Both the position numbers and the translations under genes were made by a program. A DNA stretch of 64,000 nucleotides. Origin: Sporodiniella umbellata. Taxonomy: Eukaryota > Mucoromycota > Mucoromycetes > Mucorales > Rhizopodaceae. Of the stretch, positions 10,489 to 23,600 are shown one piece after another. The notes beneath the pieces were generated by a model that worked only from the letters and a program-made list of their open reading frames with translations, searched no databases and was not told the origin of the DNA. Positions within the stretch are counted from its first letter, which is position 1, and each line of letters begins with the position of its first letter. The stretch covers positions 372,001-436,000 of the forward strand of contig JAIXMR010000001.1 in NCBI GenBank assembly GCA_025677835.1, written 5' to 3'.

Positions 10489-12803
10489 ATGAAGTTTGGA
10501 CAGACTCTAAGAACGTCTTTAAACCCTGAATGGACGTCTAACTATGTTGGTAGGTCCACATACAAACACCTTTTTTTTTTAAAAAAAAAACATGCTTTAA
10601 ATATGACGTTTTTTAATACATATATTTGAATAGCGTATGACGACCTGAAGGCCATATTAAAGAAGGAAAGTATGAAAGGTTCTTGGAACGAAGAGAATGA
10701 AAGCAAGTTTGTAGAAAGCTTAGAGCAAGAGCTTGGGAAAGTATATGGATTTCAGCACTCTAAATTAAAAGAAATCAACCGGCGTATTGAAGCTGAGTCA
10801 CGCGAAGTAGATGCATTGTGTCAAAAAGAGAACCCTGAAGAAGATGAATTCACTGCTTCTGAGATGGAACTAGGACATATTATTGCGGATGTTCATGACC
10901 TGTCTAAATTTACTCGACTGAACTATACTGGCTTCTTGAAAATTATCAAGAAACATGATGCAAGTATTTCGGAAACTCAAAAAAAAAAAAAAAAAAACAC
11001 GCACACACTCGTCTAACATCGCACTCTGATTATTATTAGAAAGTAACCGGGTGGCCATTAAAACCAATGTTTGGTGTTCGTTTAAATGCCAAACCATTCT
11101 ACAAAGAAAACTACGATGCTTTGATTATTCGTATATCTTCTTTATATGACCGTGTAAGAACCCGAGGCAAAGAGCGAGGAGGAGATGCAGCAGCAGGTGG
11201 CAAACAGGCAGCTTTCGTCAGAAATACTACAAAATACTGGTTAGTTTTTTCAAAACTTGAGAAAAAAAAAGTTGACTGGTTTAAAATAGGGTTCATCCAG
11301 ACAACATTACTGAGCTCAAGCTGATTATTTTGAAGCACTTGCCTGTACTTGTGTTCAACCCTAACAAGGAGTTTTCGGTGGAAGACTCTGCTATTACAAG
11401 CGTTTATTATGACAATGACGATTTTGAGCTTTACGTGGGCCGATTGGAAAAGTCAGAAGGAGCTGAGGCGATCCGTATGCGTTGGTACGGTGGTATGGAC
11501 TCTAATACGATATTTGTTGAACGCAAAACACATCACGAAGACTGGACAGGTGAAAAATCGGTCAAGGCCAGATTTCCTATCAAAGAAAAATACCTCAACT
11601 CGTTTTTGAAAGGCGACTATACAACCGAAGAGCTTTTTGCAAAGACGAGAGAACAAGGGCGAAAATCCGAAAAGGAAATCCAAGAATTGGAGCAGCTTGC
11701 ACAAGAAGTCCAATATACAACCTTAACCAAAAGACTGCACCCTATGATGCGTACCTTCTACAACCGTACTGCGTTCCAATTACCGGGCGATGCACGTGTT
11801 CGCATTAGTTTAGATACCGAGCTTTCGCTTATACGCGAAGATAACTATGACAAAAATAGATCAGGCGATAATTGGCGTCGTATGGATATTGGCGTGGACT
11901 ATCCTTTCAAGCAACTGCCTGATCAAGATATCTGTCGTTTCCCCTATGCTGTTCTGGAAGTCAAACTTCAGACTCAATTCGGGCAAGAACCTCCTCAATG
12001 GGTCACTGAGCTTGCTAACTCTCATCTGGTGGAATCGGTTCCCAAATTTTCAAAGTTCATTCACGGTTGTGCTTCGCTGCTAGAGGATCGAGTGAACCAG
12101 CTTCCTTTCTGGCTACCTCAAATGGATACCGACATTCGCAAACCACGAAATAAGGTCTTTGGTCTTTCACGCCCAAACGAATCGGGTAGCAGCTCTAACT
12201 CTCAAAACAATGAATATAACTCACACCAGGTGAATACTGACGAAAATGTCCAGACAGTTATGGCCACTGAATCCACCCCATTAATACCCAAACCAACCGA
12301 AACAAAAAAGCTTTCTCCTGCTGGCCTTTCGCGATTCATTCATAAATCCAAAACTCTTTTTGGTGCCAACCAACCCACGCCGCGTCGTACTCGTGCTGTG
12401 CCTACAAAAGCACCCCCTGCAAAGACCTATTTCGCAAACGAACGCACTTTCTTACATTGGCTCAAATTTACTTTGCTCTTGGGTGGATTGGCTATTGGAC
12501 TATTGAATTTCTCCGATAATATAGGCCTTATATCAGCCTTAGTCTTTACTTTCCTATCCATGTCAGTCATGATTTACGCTTTATACATCTACCACGCACG
12601 TGTGTCTCGTGTAGAAAAGGGAGTTCTGGGCGACTTTTCTGATCAATACGGACCTGCCATCCTGACCTCCTTTTTGATTCTTGCTATTTGTATCAACATG
12701 GGCCGTACGTATCCAGCCTTTCTTCACTCACAAAAAAAGAATCTTCTTATTAACTCTTTGTTCTATAGTTCGATTATCACTTGAAGATGCTGAAAAGCCT
12801 TAG
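10489..12803 (+). CDS. VTC4: Vacuolar transporter chaperone 4, polyphosphate polymerase
   Basis: Catalytic subunit of the VTC complex, which makes polyphosphate from ATP at the vacuole and moves it into the lumen. Exons 10489-10549, 10634-10963, 11044-11239, 11290-12704 and 12769-12803 join in phase; 678 residues (yeast Vtc4 721). Domains: SPX (about 1-150; [15 protein letters not shown] at the start, inositol pyrophosphate sensor), then the VTC tunnel domain (about 190-490) with the catalytic basic and acidic residues kept: [47 protein letters not shown]. Three C-terminal membrane segments follow (about 575-675). The last 35-nt exon replaces a read-through tail: GTACGT at 12705 and CTATAG at 12768 are good splice signals and give the end [11 protein letters not shown]. 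Without that splice the frame would stop at 12784 instead. Confidence 0.93.
10571..10590. repeat. T10A10 palindrome in VTC4 intron 1
   Basis: Ten T directly followed by ten A, inside the first intron of VTC4. Confidence 0.95.
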
Positions 12804-13730
12804 ATTGTCTCTCTTTTTGAAAAGAAAAGAAAAACGACAAAAAGAAAACCTGAACCAGAAATAAAAATACAAAGTACAAACTAATAAAAGTGTACAGCGC
12901 ATCATAGAATGACTGTTAAAAAAAATGTTTCGCCGAAACTCAATTCGAGCACGGTGTTACTTTTTTTTTTTTTTAAAAAAAAAAATCAGACTGCTCACCT
13001 TATAAAGTAAGCTTTCTTCATTTTTTATTTTTATTTCTTATTTTTTCGCTTTTTTAAAAGTAAACAAGCACCGCTGGGGCTTCAAGAGAGAAAATAAAGA
13101 TGCAAGGGCGATCCATTAAAATAGCAAAGATCGTGCTAATTGAACTAACAAAATTTGGTTTGTTAAAGATGTATTAATCGAATTGGCTAGCCTACAGATT
13201 ATCTTTCTTTCGCTATCGTCCATTTAGTGCTTCAATGATACGAGGGAAAGTCGTTTTTCTTTTTTTTTTTTTTTCTTTTTTAAAAAAAAAGCTGCCCCAG
13301 GAGCACTTTCTATTCTCTGGCTTCTTTTGAGTGTGTGTCGTTTAAATAAAACAAAAGCGCAACACGTTGGTAGGTTGCAGATAAACTCAGGATAATATGA
13401 ATTGTGTAACCTTTGGCAGTAATGTAACATTTGCCAATTTACTTTTGTTCTTTTGCTGGATAGGCTAATTTTTCTTTTTCTTTTCTCTTTTTCTTCTTTT
13501 TCTAATTTGCTATTCCTTGCCCATACTCTCCTTTCTCAACAGCTTATTATTCTTGCCAATATCTCCCTTCTCCCTCCTTTTAAAAACTTCTCTCCTTTTT
13601 TAAACCCAGGATAATATCTTCTGTATAGGAAAAGAAAAAAAAAAAAAAAAAAACGAGCTCTTTTTTTCAAACAAAAAAAAACACGTTTCCACTTCTTTCT
13701 TGTACATAGTAATAATAAAATACATACAAA
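12804..13730. other. Intergenic spacer VTC4 - RAX2
   Basis: Contains T14A11 (12961-12985), a broken T/A tract (about 13258-13290) and a long pyrimidine-rich stretch (about 13440-13610) just upstream of the RAX2 start, of the kind common in promoters of this window. No gene seen. Confidence 0.6.
12961..12985. repeat. T14A11 palindrome
   Basis: Fourteen T directly followed by eleven A, downstream of VTC4. Confidence 0.95.
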
Positions 13731-14413
13731 ATGCTTGGGTTATTTCTATTGTTAGGGATAATCCTTCATACAATATCAGCTTCTTATGTGGCACATCCAA
13801 ATATCAACATCGATTTACTTGGTATCTCAGGCACCTATGATGGCATCTCTCTTTACACAGATACCTCACAGCTTACTCAGATTCCATCATCCACATCTTC
13901 GGTTGTATCCTACTCTAACGATTCGATATTCCAGCTACTGGCATCATCTAATATTAATGGAATTATTCATGATACTTGTATTTTGCACAACGTTGTATAT
14001 TTCGCAGGGAACTTCACCTCCATCAACAGCTTTAGCGCAAATCACATCGCTTCCATCGATCTTTCTTCAGGACAATTCAACCCGCTTCACCAAGGCCTAG
14101 ATGGGCCAGTCAATTCAGTCTATTGCGACCCTGTCACCCAGTTTGTTTATGTCGGTGGATCATTTCTTGCACCTATCAATAGCGATTCAGCTTATTCCGC
14201 CTCGTTGGCTCAATTTGGAGGAAATGTCGCTATTTGGAACAGAACAGGGTGGACAAATGTACCTTGGAAGGGTGTCAACGGACATATAAACTCAATTATT
14301 CGGCATAACGATAATTTGTTGTTTGGAGGCGTGTTTGATAAAACAATGGACGGTCAAGCAGATTATGCGCCGGCCAGTTCCATCATTAAATTGTCTAGTA
14401 CCGTAAGTACAGG

Positions 14414-14446
<33 letters not shown>

Positions 14447-17400
14447 AAATAGGGTGCTTCTGGAACAAACACACTAAGCAGTTCAAGCACACCTTCATCT
14501 ATTGTCTGTTCAGACACAAAAAACACCAGTACATGGACTTTAGCAGCTGGAAAAACTGGCACCTGGCAGACATCTTTCAACTATTACAGTGTTAACCCTT
14601 CACTTATTAGAATCGGGAACTCGAAAGTACCAGATTATCAAACAAAACAATTTGGGTAAGTAATCATCACCAAAACCTCAAATACAAGCAAATACTAAAA
14701 CATGTCAGTGTTCGGGCCATAGACGGTCAAAGCTACTATCAAATGTCTTACCTAGACCATTCCACCAATCAGACAAGACTATGTACCAACGACTGTACTC
14801 TTTCTAACGATCCAAGTCTCGAATCTCAAGACTATCGTATTATGAATACATCTCTCACCTTTGGAATCGCCATTGATGTTTTCTCTTGGTATGGGTCTGG
14901 TGGCGGATTATCTTCGGTTTCAGTATTTCAGTCAGGTAAGACTCAAACTACTTTGTATGCAACGCTACTGTACTCTAACAAAAAAGAAACTTTTTTTTTG
15001 TAATATAGAAAATTTTATTTATGCTTTGGACGCTGAAGCCCAAATGAGTCCATGCTCTAGTGAAAGTCATGAGCCCACAGTCAAAACTGTAGGAAATTGG
15101 ACTAAAGTAACTAAGGATGCATCGAGTTACTTATATTCCAGTTCAAGTCAAAATTCGTCCATCACGTTCTATCCCACTGTGGCTGAATCCGGCATCTATG
15201 AAGTCTATCTGTACACAGCTGATTGTACCGAGGCTTGCGCCAATCCTGTGGATGTAGATATCCAGATCTCAACTTCTGCTGGTCAAACTCAGACAGTCTT
15301 TGTGGGTACTCAAACAAAAGCAGCTACCGGAATATTGATCTACACAGGTTACTTTGATATTACCTCGGGCTTTAAACCTTCTTTCCAAATGATGTCTGCA
15401 CACAACGCAACCAGTTCTGGATCAATAGCTGCACACTCCTTCCAGTTAGTTAAAGAGTCTTCCGTAAACGAGCTAAAGAGTATCATTCGATACAATCCTG
15501 TCGTACAAGTAGCTCAGGCCACTTCGTTATCATGGGGAGCCTTAACAGGTACAAATCATTAATCAAAAAAAGGGGGGTTTTGACTCATAATTTTTAGAAA
15601 ATCTGCCTTTGAAGTCTATTGTATATGACATGAAATCATACGAAAACGATCTTTATATTGCTGGTAGTTTTAAAGGAGTAGACGAGGCTAACTCCAATTA
15701 CTCTAACATTGTTCAATTGAATGGAAGCACCCAGAAGTTTAAATCCTTAGCTAATGCTGGTACAAATGGATCAATTCAGTCGCTTGTTATATCTAGTCAA
15801 GCGGGCGAGATATTTGCTGCTGGTAAATTTACTGTGGAAGGAAAACAAATCGAAAATATAGGTAGATATAGCTTGAAACAGATGGATTGGAATCCATTGG
15901 ATAAGGTAATTCATAATGCCCTTTAACCACCTCTCATATACATTCTTAGGGTGTTAACGGATCAGTACAAGCTGTCCATCTGATCAATGAACGGGTTCTT
16001 GTCTCTGGTGAATTCTCAAAGCTGCCTAATGGTAGTACTGTCTTTGGAAACGGATGGTGGGATGTAGCTCGTCAAACTTGGACTTTAGATAACGTTCCCT
16101 ATCTTTCTGGTATCATATATTCAACGCTCGAATACAACAAGGCGGTTTATTTCTCTGGAAAAGTGCAGGGAGCTCAAAAGTATCGTTCCTTTGGTTCTTC
16201 CTTTATCACTCAGTCGGGTCTTTCCCAACTACCTTTTTATCCCACCAACGATCACCCAGTTGTTTCGGCTGGAGCTATTTACGACAACTCAACCTCTATT
16301 TTAGGAGGTCGGTTTACTCTAGAAAAAGATATAAAGAATATTGCCATCTACCGAGATGGCATCTGGAGTGGTGTTAGCGGTTCAGACTGGGAAGGCACCG
16401 TCCACGCAATGACTGTGCATCACGATATATTGTATGTTGGCGGTCAGTTTTCTGGCTCTGGAACCAGCGGCTTTGCGGGATTCGATTTGAAAAACCGTAC
16501 ACTCAAGATTGCCCCGATGGTCAAAGGTAATTTATAATTAGGCCATCTATACATAGTTTGGGCATGCATTAAACTCCTCATGTAGGATTTGATGGCGATT
16601 CTGCCTCTGTCAACGTGGTACTTTCTTCAAGCTCAGACAATCAAATCATAATCGGTGGCAACTTCAGTTCAATTGGCAATTTTTCTTGTCCAGTTGTCTG
16701 TATGTTAGGTACAGCAGACTATCAATGGACTGCTTTGGGATCCGGTTTGAGCGGTGAGGTGACCGATATAAAGTTTATTGATGTAAGCACAGCCAAAAGA
16801 CTGTCAGATTGACTCACCTTTTGCTCTTATTTACAGGATAAGCTAGTTGCCACTGGAAACATGACACTAAACAAGTCCCCTATCACAATTGCTGAGTATG
16901 ACTTTAGTAAAAAAGTCTGGGGTCCTTTTGCCACTGCCAATCTTCCCGGTCCATCCGTTGCATTGACCCACGACAACATCACAAAAAACACTTACATTTC
17001 GGGACAGTAAGCACATTTCACTTGACCACTTTTCTACGCTTTGTCTTTCTTACTTTTGATTTTGAATGTATAGAAATGCTGCCAATGATACAACGTATTT
17101 GCGTGTTTGGAACGGACAGCAGTTTAATCCGATCGGTAAAATACAAATAAATAAGCCTAAAAAAAAAAAAAAAAACTAATCTTCATCTTAGATCATGGAC
17201 TAGGGTACGGAAGTGTTATTTCCAAGATATACTCTATTCCTGTTAAGCATGATGCCACCCAAAACACGCTATTGGCCACTGGATTCATTAACCTCGGAAA
17301 GATGGGTAATGTAAGTGCTGCTTTCTTTGACGGAAAAAGTTGGATACCGTACTTGGTTACCTCTTCTTCTACACCCCTCTCCTCTTCTTCTCTTGGAAAA

Positions 17401-17981
17401 AGCAATGCCCTCTTGAGTGGTCTATTTTACTTTGATTTGCCACATGTAGCATCAGTTATTAAAAGTAAGTTGAATGTACATACGATCAAAAGAATCGATT
17501 GGAAGTAAGAAAAAAAGAAAACTAAATACAACTGTCTTTAGATTACCTTTCTACGTCGATTGTCATTCTTGTTTCTATAGCTATATCTTTGGGTATCGTG
17601 TCCATAATTGTGTTCATCACCATGGCTATTATTCTCCTCAAAAAACGAAGTCAGGCCAAAACAGATCCACAATCAGATCCCAGCACCTATTACGGCAAAG
17701 CTCCACGTACAGCTGAGTCGCTATTAGCTGCTCTCAAAGACAATGGAGACGACACGAACAATTACTCTGCAGAAAAATTGGATACACTAGAGCCCGAAGC
17801 GCACATCTATAGCATGTCCAAAGCCATCAGCACAGACTATCTAAGCGACCCCAGTGTAAGGGGTACGCCGCTCTCTCCTGCACCAGTACACTCTATTCAC
17901 CAAATGAATACCAATAGTTTCTACAACCCTACCTCGCCCACTTTGCCCATTTCAAGCGCGCGCCCTGTAATATTTAAGTAA
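13731..17981 (+). CDS. RAX2: RAX2-like cortical polarity marker (secretory membrane protein)
   Basis: RAX2 is a type I membrane glycoprotein that marks sites of bud or hyphal growth. The gene has about eleven introns. First exon 13731-14402 starts with a signal peptide (MLGLFLLLGIILHTISA). The long outer part is built of kelch/beta-propeller-like repeats with the recurring pattern hydrophobic-Y-hydrophobic-GG-x-F (VYVGGSF, LLFGGVF, LYIAGSF, IFAAGKF, LYVGGQF, IIIGGNF) and many N-glycosylation sequons. Near the C-terminus is one membrane helix (ISLGIVSIIVFITMAIILL) followed by LKKRSQ and a cytoplasmic tail of about 110 residues, with repeated Ser/Pro and a Tyr-rich segment. Length is roughly 1,200-1,300 residues, in line with fungal RAX2. 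The intron at 14403-14452 carries T26A10. Confidence 0.88.
14414..14449. repeat. T26A10 tract in RAX2 intron 1
   Basis: Twenty-six T directly followed by ten A; it fills most of a 50-nt intron. Confidence 0.95.
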
Positions 17982-18464
17982 AAGTAATTTATAAAAAAAA
18001 AACATGAGTCAAGATTGTTTATAAGAGGTCTTAAGGAGCCTCTTGTAAAGAAAAGAAAAACTGTATTTTAAACCCTAAATAAAAATAGAAATAGTTATTA
18101 ACAATAACAAACTATACCATGTATCATATTACGCCATTATTCAATGCCTTTTCACAGTTTAGGTTGTTTTCTATACCCTTACTCTACTTTTTAAAAGTTA
18201 ATTTTTTTTAAAAAAAAAAAAAAAAACTAATAAGGCCAAACGTATTTTCCGCATGGGTATGGTAGACACTAGACCGAAGGTATGTATGGTTTACAAAAAT
18301 ACATATTTACTGAATATATGCTTTGGAAATCACACAATTGATGTATGATACCCACGTGCCGTCGACCACCAGCAAATATTATACTATCTTCTTCTCTCAA
18401 AATCCCTTTTTGTATGTAATCATTATACTATATGCATCATTTTTTATTATTGACAATGTTGTTA
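17982..18464. other. Convergent 3' flank of RAX2 and RRP41
   Basis: 3' untranslated and intergenic sequence between convergent genes; holds T8A17 at 18202-18226. No gene supported. Confidence 0.6.
18202..18226. repeat. T8A17 tract
   Basis: Eight T directly followed by seventeen A, in the convergent intergenic region. Confidence 0.95.
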
Positions 18465-19467
18465 TTATGCGTTTAGCCTGGACATGAGGTGTTCGGTATT
18501 TTTTCGGATTACACTATCCAACACAGAGTGAATGTGCGTACATCCTTCAGTTGCCAATTCGGTAACACTAGCGAGTTTATCCATATGAAGTCGAGATTCC
18601 AACTGTAGGAAATCGAATCAGATCATTGTTTTCTCTTTATTGTTTTATTGATGCTTACCTCTACTAGATTCACTTTTCCAGTTCTTGGCAATATTGCAAC
18701 TGTCAATTCTGGAGTGTCTGCAGATTCTTCCAAGCTATTTAAATCAAGCACTGGTACTTTGTCGATACAGCCTGCTGAGCAAGCACAAACATAGTCTAAC
18801 ATGGGTATACCTGCGTCCACCAAAGCCATAGTTGCTGCGTTGATACAACTTTGCAATAAACCTGATTTAGACATTAGCGGTCTTTTTTTTTTCTAACAAA
18901 TCCAGTTACCTCCATCATTCTGGAATACTTGAAGATAAATGTCGATCTGAGATTTGGGAAATTGAGAAGTAAGAATAACGGGCTCAAAAGTCTGACGAAT
19001 AAAGGCTGCCATTTCTACAGAACGTCTACAGATGGAGAAAAAAGTCAGTTCCACTTTTTTTCCGTACTTTTGCTTTAATTTTCATTTATTACTTGTCGGT
19101 TTTCGCTCTCTTTTTGCGTTCACTTGCACTGAAAGGAGCAATATTGAATTCAACATTAATATAAGCACGATCGGATAAGCTGTAAAGCCTGTGACGAACT
19201 TCTCTAGGGCCGTATACAGCTGCTAGGCATTTTGTATTTCCTTGTTCAATGTAAGCAGATCCATCTGCCTGACTGAACACTGAAGTTTTAGCAGTTATTT
19301 TTCTTAGCTCGTTGGCGCGTCGACCGTCGATGCGAAGACCTATTTTAATGAGTTTTTGGACATTAAACACTTTATCTGATTCTACCTTCAGGTGTCAATA
19401 ACTCTAATCGGGACTATAGTTTTTTGTAATTTTTCAGTACATTTCTTTGATTCTCTCTTTCTTTCAT
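18465..19467 (-). CDS. RRP41: Exosome complex subunit RRP41 (EXOSC4 / SKI6)
   Basis: RNase PH-fold subunit of the RNA exosome ring, which processes and degrades RNA in nucleus and cytoplasm. Exons, read on the minus strand, give SRLELLTPEG, GLRIDGRRANELRKI, SVFSQADGSAYIEQGNTK, AAVYGPREVRHR, then PKSQIDIYLQVFQ, CINAATMALVDAGIPMLDYV, CACSAGCIDKVPVLDLNSLE and a last exon LESRLHMDKLASVTELAT. These follow human EXOSC4 closely from residue 6 onward. The first exon is my reading: ATG at 19467 gives MKERENQRN spliced (GTACTG...CTATAG) to SRLELLTPEG in phase 0, a slightly longer N-terminus than usual; this start is uncertain. The stop is TAA at 18465-18467. The protein is likely inactive as an RNase, like other eukaryotic ring subunits. 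Confidence 0.9.
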
Positions 19468-19938
19468 ATTGTACCATTAAACAAACAAAATAAACCTTGA
19501 TTGATGTAAAAATGTATTTTTTGTTTAGACACAAGCTTTTTTCTCTTTTTTTTTTGCTGTCACAATAAAGTCCGCACATAGTCGTAACACAATACTCGAA
19601 AACAGTCATTAAGACAAACAAGTTTGCAAAACGGTAAGAAAATACTTCATGTAGTGTCAATACTCTTAAAGTCAAGGTGGGCTGTACTAACTATTAATGC
19701 AGGCGATACATTCTTATCGCTGCTTTTCCTTTGGTTATTTTACTTTTATTCAAAACCGTTTTACATACTGTATATATGGGTAAAAGCTTATTATAGCAGG
19801 TAAATTTATTTAATTGACTGCAGTTCTCTCTCACGATCAGCCTTCTCAATTGTCTGTTTGTTTTGAACATTGCCTTATCGCTCTCTTCTGATACACACAC
19901 ATTCAAAAACTCCTGATCTTTTATTTCACTATATAAAA

Positions 19939-20146
19939 TCAAAGATCGGTTTCTACACCAGACTGAAGTAACGTTCCCCCCGAAATCTGCCATTGTCTTG
20001 TTCTCAAAAAAAAAAAAAAAAACCACTAACATTTGAATAGGAGCTTTTTGATACCTACTAGGCGCTTTTACTGCATCTCTCTGATCCATCTTTAGCGTTA
20101 TTACGTAAGGGGCAGTTCTGTAAACCGTTTTACTTTTAAGTGTCAT
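19939..20146 (-). CDS. Possible very small gene (about 49-57 residues), unknown
   Basis: An ATG at 20146 opens 38 codons of normal composition (MTLKSKTVYRTAPYVITLK, then a basic stretch) up to a GTTAGT donor at 20030 followed by a T-rich intron. Two acceptors fit the phase. The near one (34-nt intron) gives an end with QWQISGGTLLQSGVETDL; the next (44-nt intron) gives IFRGERYFSLV and stops sooner, inside the same interval. I do not recognise the product. The short intron, small size and absence of a family make this a weak call. It lies 522 bp upstream of, and divergent to, the kinesin gene. Confidence 0.3.
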
Positions 20147-20668
20147 TCGTTTTATAAATAAGATTGTTTTGTATTACGTCCTTGAATAAACACTTTTTTT
20201 GATACATTAGTAAAGCTACACAAACATCATGTTTTTTAGAGCCCAAAACAAGCCCAGGTCTCCTCTTTTTTTTTTTTTTTTTTTTGCAAGATTGTAAAAT
20301 TTGCTCATATCCGTATTGATATGTGACAAACTATTGGTTTGTTTTAATCAAGTTAAAATTCAGGGCAGTTGTTAACTGAACTGTTTTCCCCTCTCGTATC
20401 TCCGATGCTATAGCCTGTGTTCGTTTTTTGTTTTTTTTTTGGGTGCTAAAGTACGATACTGTGGTGAGGATAGAGTCCATCTTATCGGTGAGGGGAATAC
20501 CCGAAACAGGGGAGAAGAGAAACAGCTAAAACCACCCAAAACAACCTAATCATGCAGTGACGTGACTGAGTCCTATATTTTTTTTTTTTTTTTTTTTGAT
20601 ATTTATTATTTCCCAGCCTTCTTGTCTCCTTTTTCTCCTTTTTTTGTTTCAATACACTTATATTTACT
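20147..20668. promoter_or_regulatory. Region upstream of the kinesin-3 gene
   Basis: Probable promoter and 5' untranslated sequence. Holds T runs at about 20264-20284 and 20578-20597. No other gene seen. Confidence 0.45.
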
Positions 20669-23600
20669 ATGAGTGGTAATATCAAGGTCGTAGTAAGATG
20701 TCGGCCACTAAACACAAGAGGTACGAGCAATAAGTATTCATTTTGCTGATGAGAGACGGGTTAGAGAAAAACAGAGGGGCTGTTGAACTTGTTCGGATGG
20801 AAGGTAATCAAACAATAATCACCAAAAAAGGCGACAAAGAAGAAAACGTAAAGGCCTTTACCTTTGATCATTCATATTGGTCCGTGGATAAGGATCATCC
20901 GGACTATGCGGATCAAGAACTCGTTTACAATGATATGGGAAAGGAGCTATTGGATCATGCGTTTGATGGTTACAATTGCTGCATTTTTGCCTGTAAACTA
21001 AAGCTCAAACACTTTTTCTCAATACTGACATATGCTAGATGGACAAACGGGCTCCGGAAAGTCATACACAATGGTATTTAGGTACTTTTTTGATATAGGA
21101 ACACGTTAGAAATGACTTACTTTAATTGTGCAGATGGGGTATGGAGAAGATAAAGGGATTATACCGCGTACATGTGTAGAGCTTTTTGAAAGAATAACAG
21201 ACCTTACAACACCTGAAAAAAGTTACCAAGTGGAAGTGTCTTATATCGAAATATACAACGAAAAAGTGCGAGATTTATTAAATCCAGGCAACAAAGGAAA
21301 TCTCAAGGTTAGAGAACACCCCACCATTGGCCCTTATGTAGAAGATTTATCACGATTGGCTGTAAACTCATATAAAGATATTGATCATCTAATGAATGAG
21401 GGAAACAAGGTGAGCTACACATATAAATCTGTGGAACACTACTAGAGCAGCGTTTTTTATTAGGCTAGGACAGTTGCATCTACCCAAATGAACGCCACAT
21501 CTTCGAGATCTCATGCTGTATTCACTTTGTTTTTGACCTCCACACGACAAGATAAAAAAGAAAAAGCAGCACGTATCAGTTTAGTGGACTTGGCTGGAAG
21601 TGAAAGGGCTACTACAACAGGAGCTACTGGTGTCCGACTTAAAGAAGGGGCCAACATAAACAAATCTTTAACAACCTTAGGAAAAGTTATTGCAGCATTA
21701 GCTGACCACCATCATAAAAAAAACGACCATATTCCCTATCGTGATTCTGTTTTGACTTGGCTACTTAAAGATTCGTTAGGTGGTAATTCAAAAACGGCTA
21801 TGTTGGCAGCCATTTCACCTGCGGATTACGATGAAACACTCAGTACACTCCGGTATGCTGATCAAGCCAAACGTATCAAAAATAAAGCAGTAGTGAACGA
21901 AGATCCCAACACGCGACTTATAAAAGACTTGAAGCAGGAACTACAGGCACTAAAAGATACATTGATGATTTACGCCCCCGAGGAAGTTGAAAGAATTGTA
22001 CATCAAAAGAAAACCGGTCAGAAAATGAGTCTCAGCCGTAGCCAGTCATCATCGTCTTCAAGAGCCTCACCAATGCTACTTATATCTCCAGAATCGCCTA
22101 TTGTTACTCAAAGGGGTACTCGCTTACTTACTACTGAGCAGGTCTTAGAGCAGCTCGAATCTTCAGAGAAGCTTCTTGAACAAGCCAACCAGACATGGGA
22201 AGAAAAAATGAACAAGACAGAAAGTATTCATAGAGAACGTGAAAAGGCTTTAGAGGAATTGGGCGTGATTGTAGAAAAAAACAATATGGGTGTTTACGCA
22301 CCCAAGTCTATACATTTAATCAATTTGAGTGAGGACCCTTTGATGACTGAGTGCTTGATGTACCATATCAAACAAGGCTCTACTTGTGTAGGAAGAGCTG
22401 AAAGCGGTAGTAAAGCGGATATAAGACTTAGTGGGCAAGAAATTATGGACGACCACTGCCTCTTTGAGAATGCAAAAGGAGAAGAAGACGCTGTAGCTGA
22501 GGTAACGATTCATCCCCGCCCTCACTCTGTTACTTTGGTGAACGGCCTACGTATTCAAGAGCCAAGAGTACTACATCATGGCTATCGAATCATCTTTGGC
22601 TCAGGCCTTCACCACCTATTTCGATTCAATCATCCTGAAGAAGCTAAAAGAAGTCGCGATAAGCCTGAGCCTGAACAACTGCCTGAAAATTTTGAAACGG
22701 ATGATTTGGCTGATTGGAAATTCGCTCATAATGAAGCCCTTTCAAAGTTTGTAGACCCTACGACAGATCTAGATTCGATGACAGACGAGGACATACAAAA
22801 ATTATTTTACGGTATCAGTAAAGTACATGAGTTCAGAAGCCGGCAAAGGATAGCATCTTCAGATGGTGCAAGTTTTGTAGATGATGAATCTGTTGGAAGT
22901 ACAGTTAACCTATCGCCCAGAAACTCTATACGTTTCAGCAATATATCAACTGCCACCAGCCTTTCTACCAGCCGTTCTGAAGATTTATCAAAGCCCGAGG
23001 ACGAAGCAAAATACTTGCAAGTTAGACAAGAGATGGAAGCTGTTATGGAACAACAAAAACAAGAGTACGAATCAAAGATCAAACGTATCTCTCGACATTT
23101 ACCACCTGGCACTGCTCTTAGCTCAGACAATCTTTTGGTAGGCTATACTGCCAAAAATGCCGCAGATTATCTCATCAAGAAAGTCTTGGTTCAGTGGCGC
23201 CAATTACGCTATGTAAAAATGGTTGAAAGTTGCCTTGTTAATGCAGTTCTCCTCAAAGAAGCCAATATTATGTCTAAAGAACTGGGCAAAAACGTGACCT
23301 ATCAGTTTATAGTTGTACATGACGATGTCTCTGCCAACCCAATTTCCTTTTGGGAATCCAGCTCCGTCCTTCAGCCTTTTACGCGCGAGCCCGACCTTGC
23401 CCTGATGCAAGAAGCCAAACCTTGTTTGGCTGTACAAGTGATTGATCGTGTTCACCGAGTGACGTATATCTGGTCCATAGCCAGTATCAAAAGCAGATTG
23501 AGACGTATGAGACAAATATATGACTACACCGACCGACCGATGTTTGCAGATCCGCATTTCTTCAAAAGAGACGATCCGTTTTATGAAACCCCTTGTCCCC

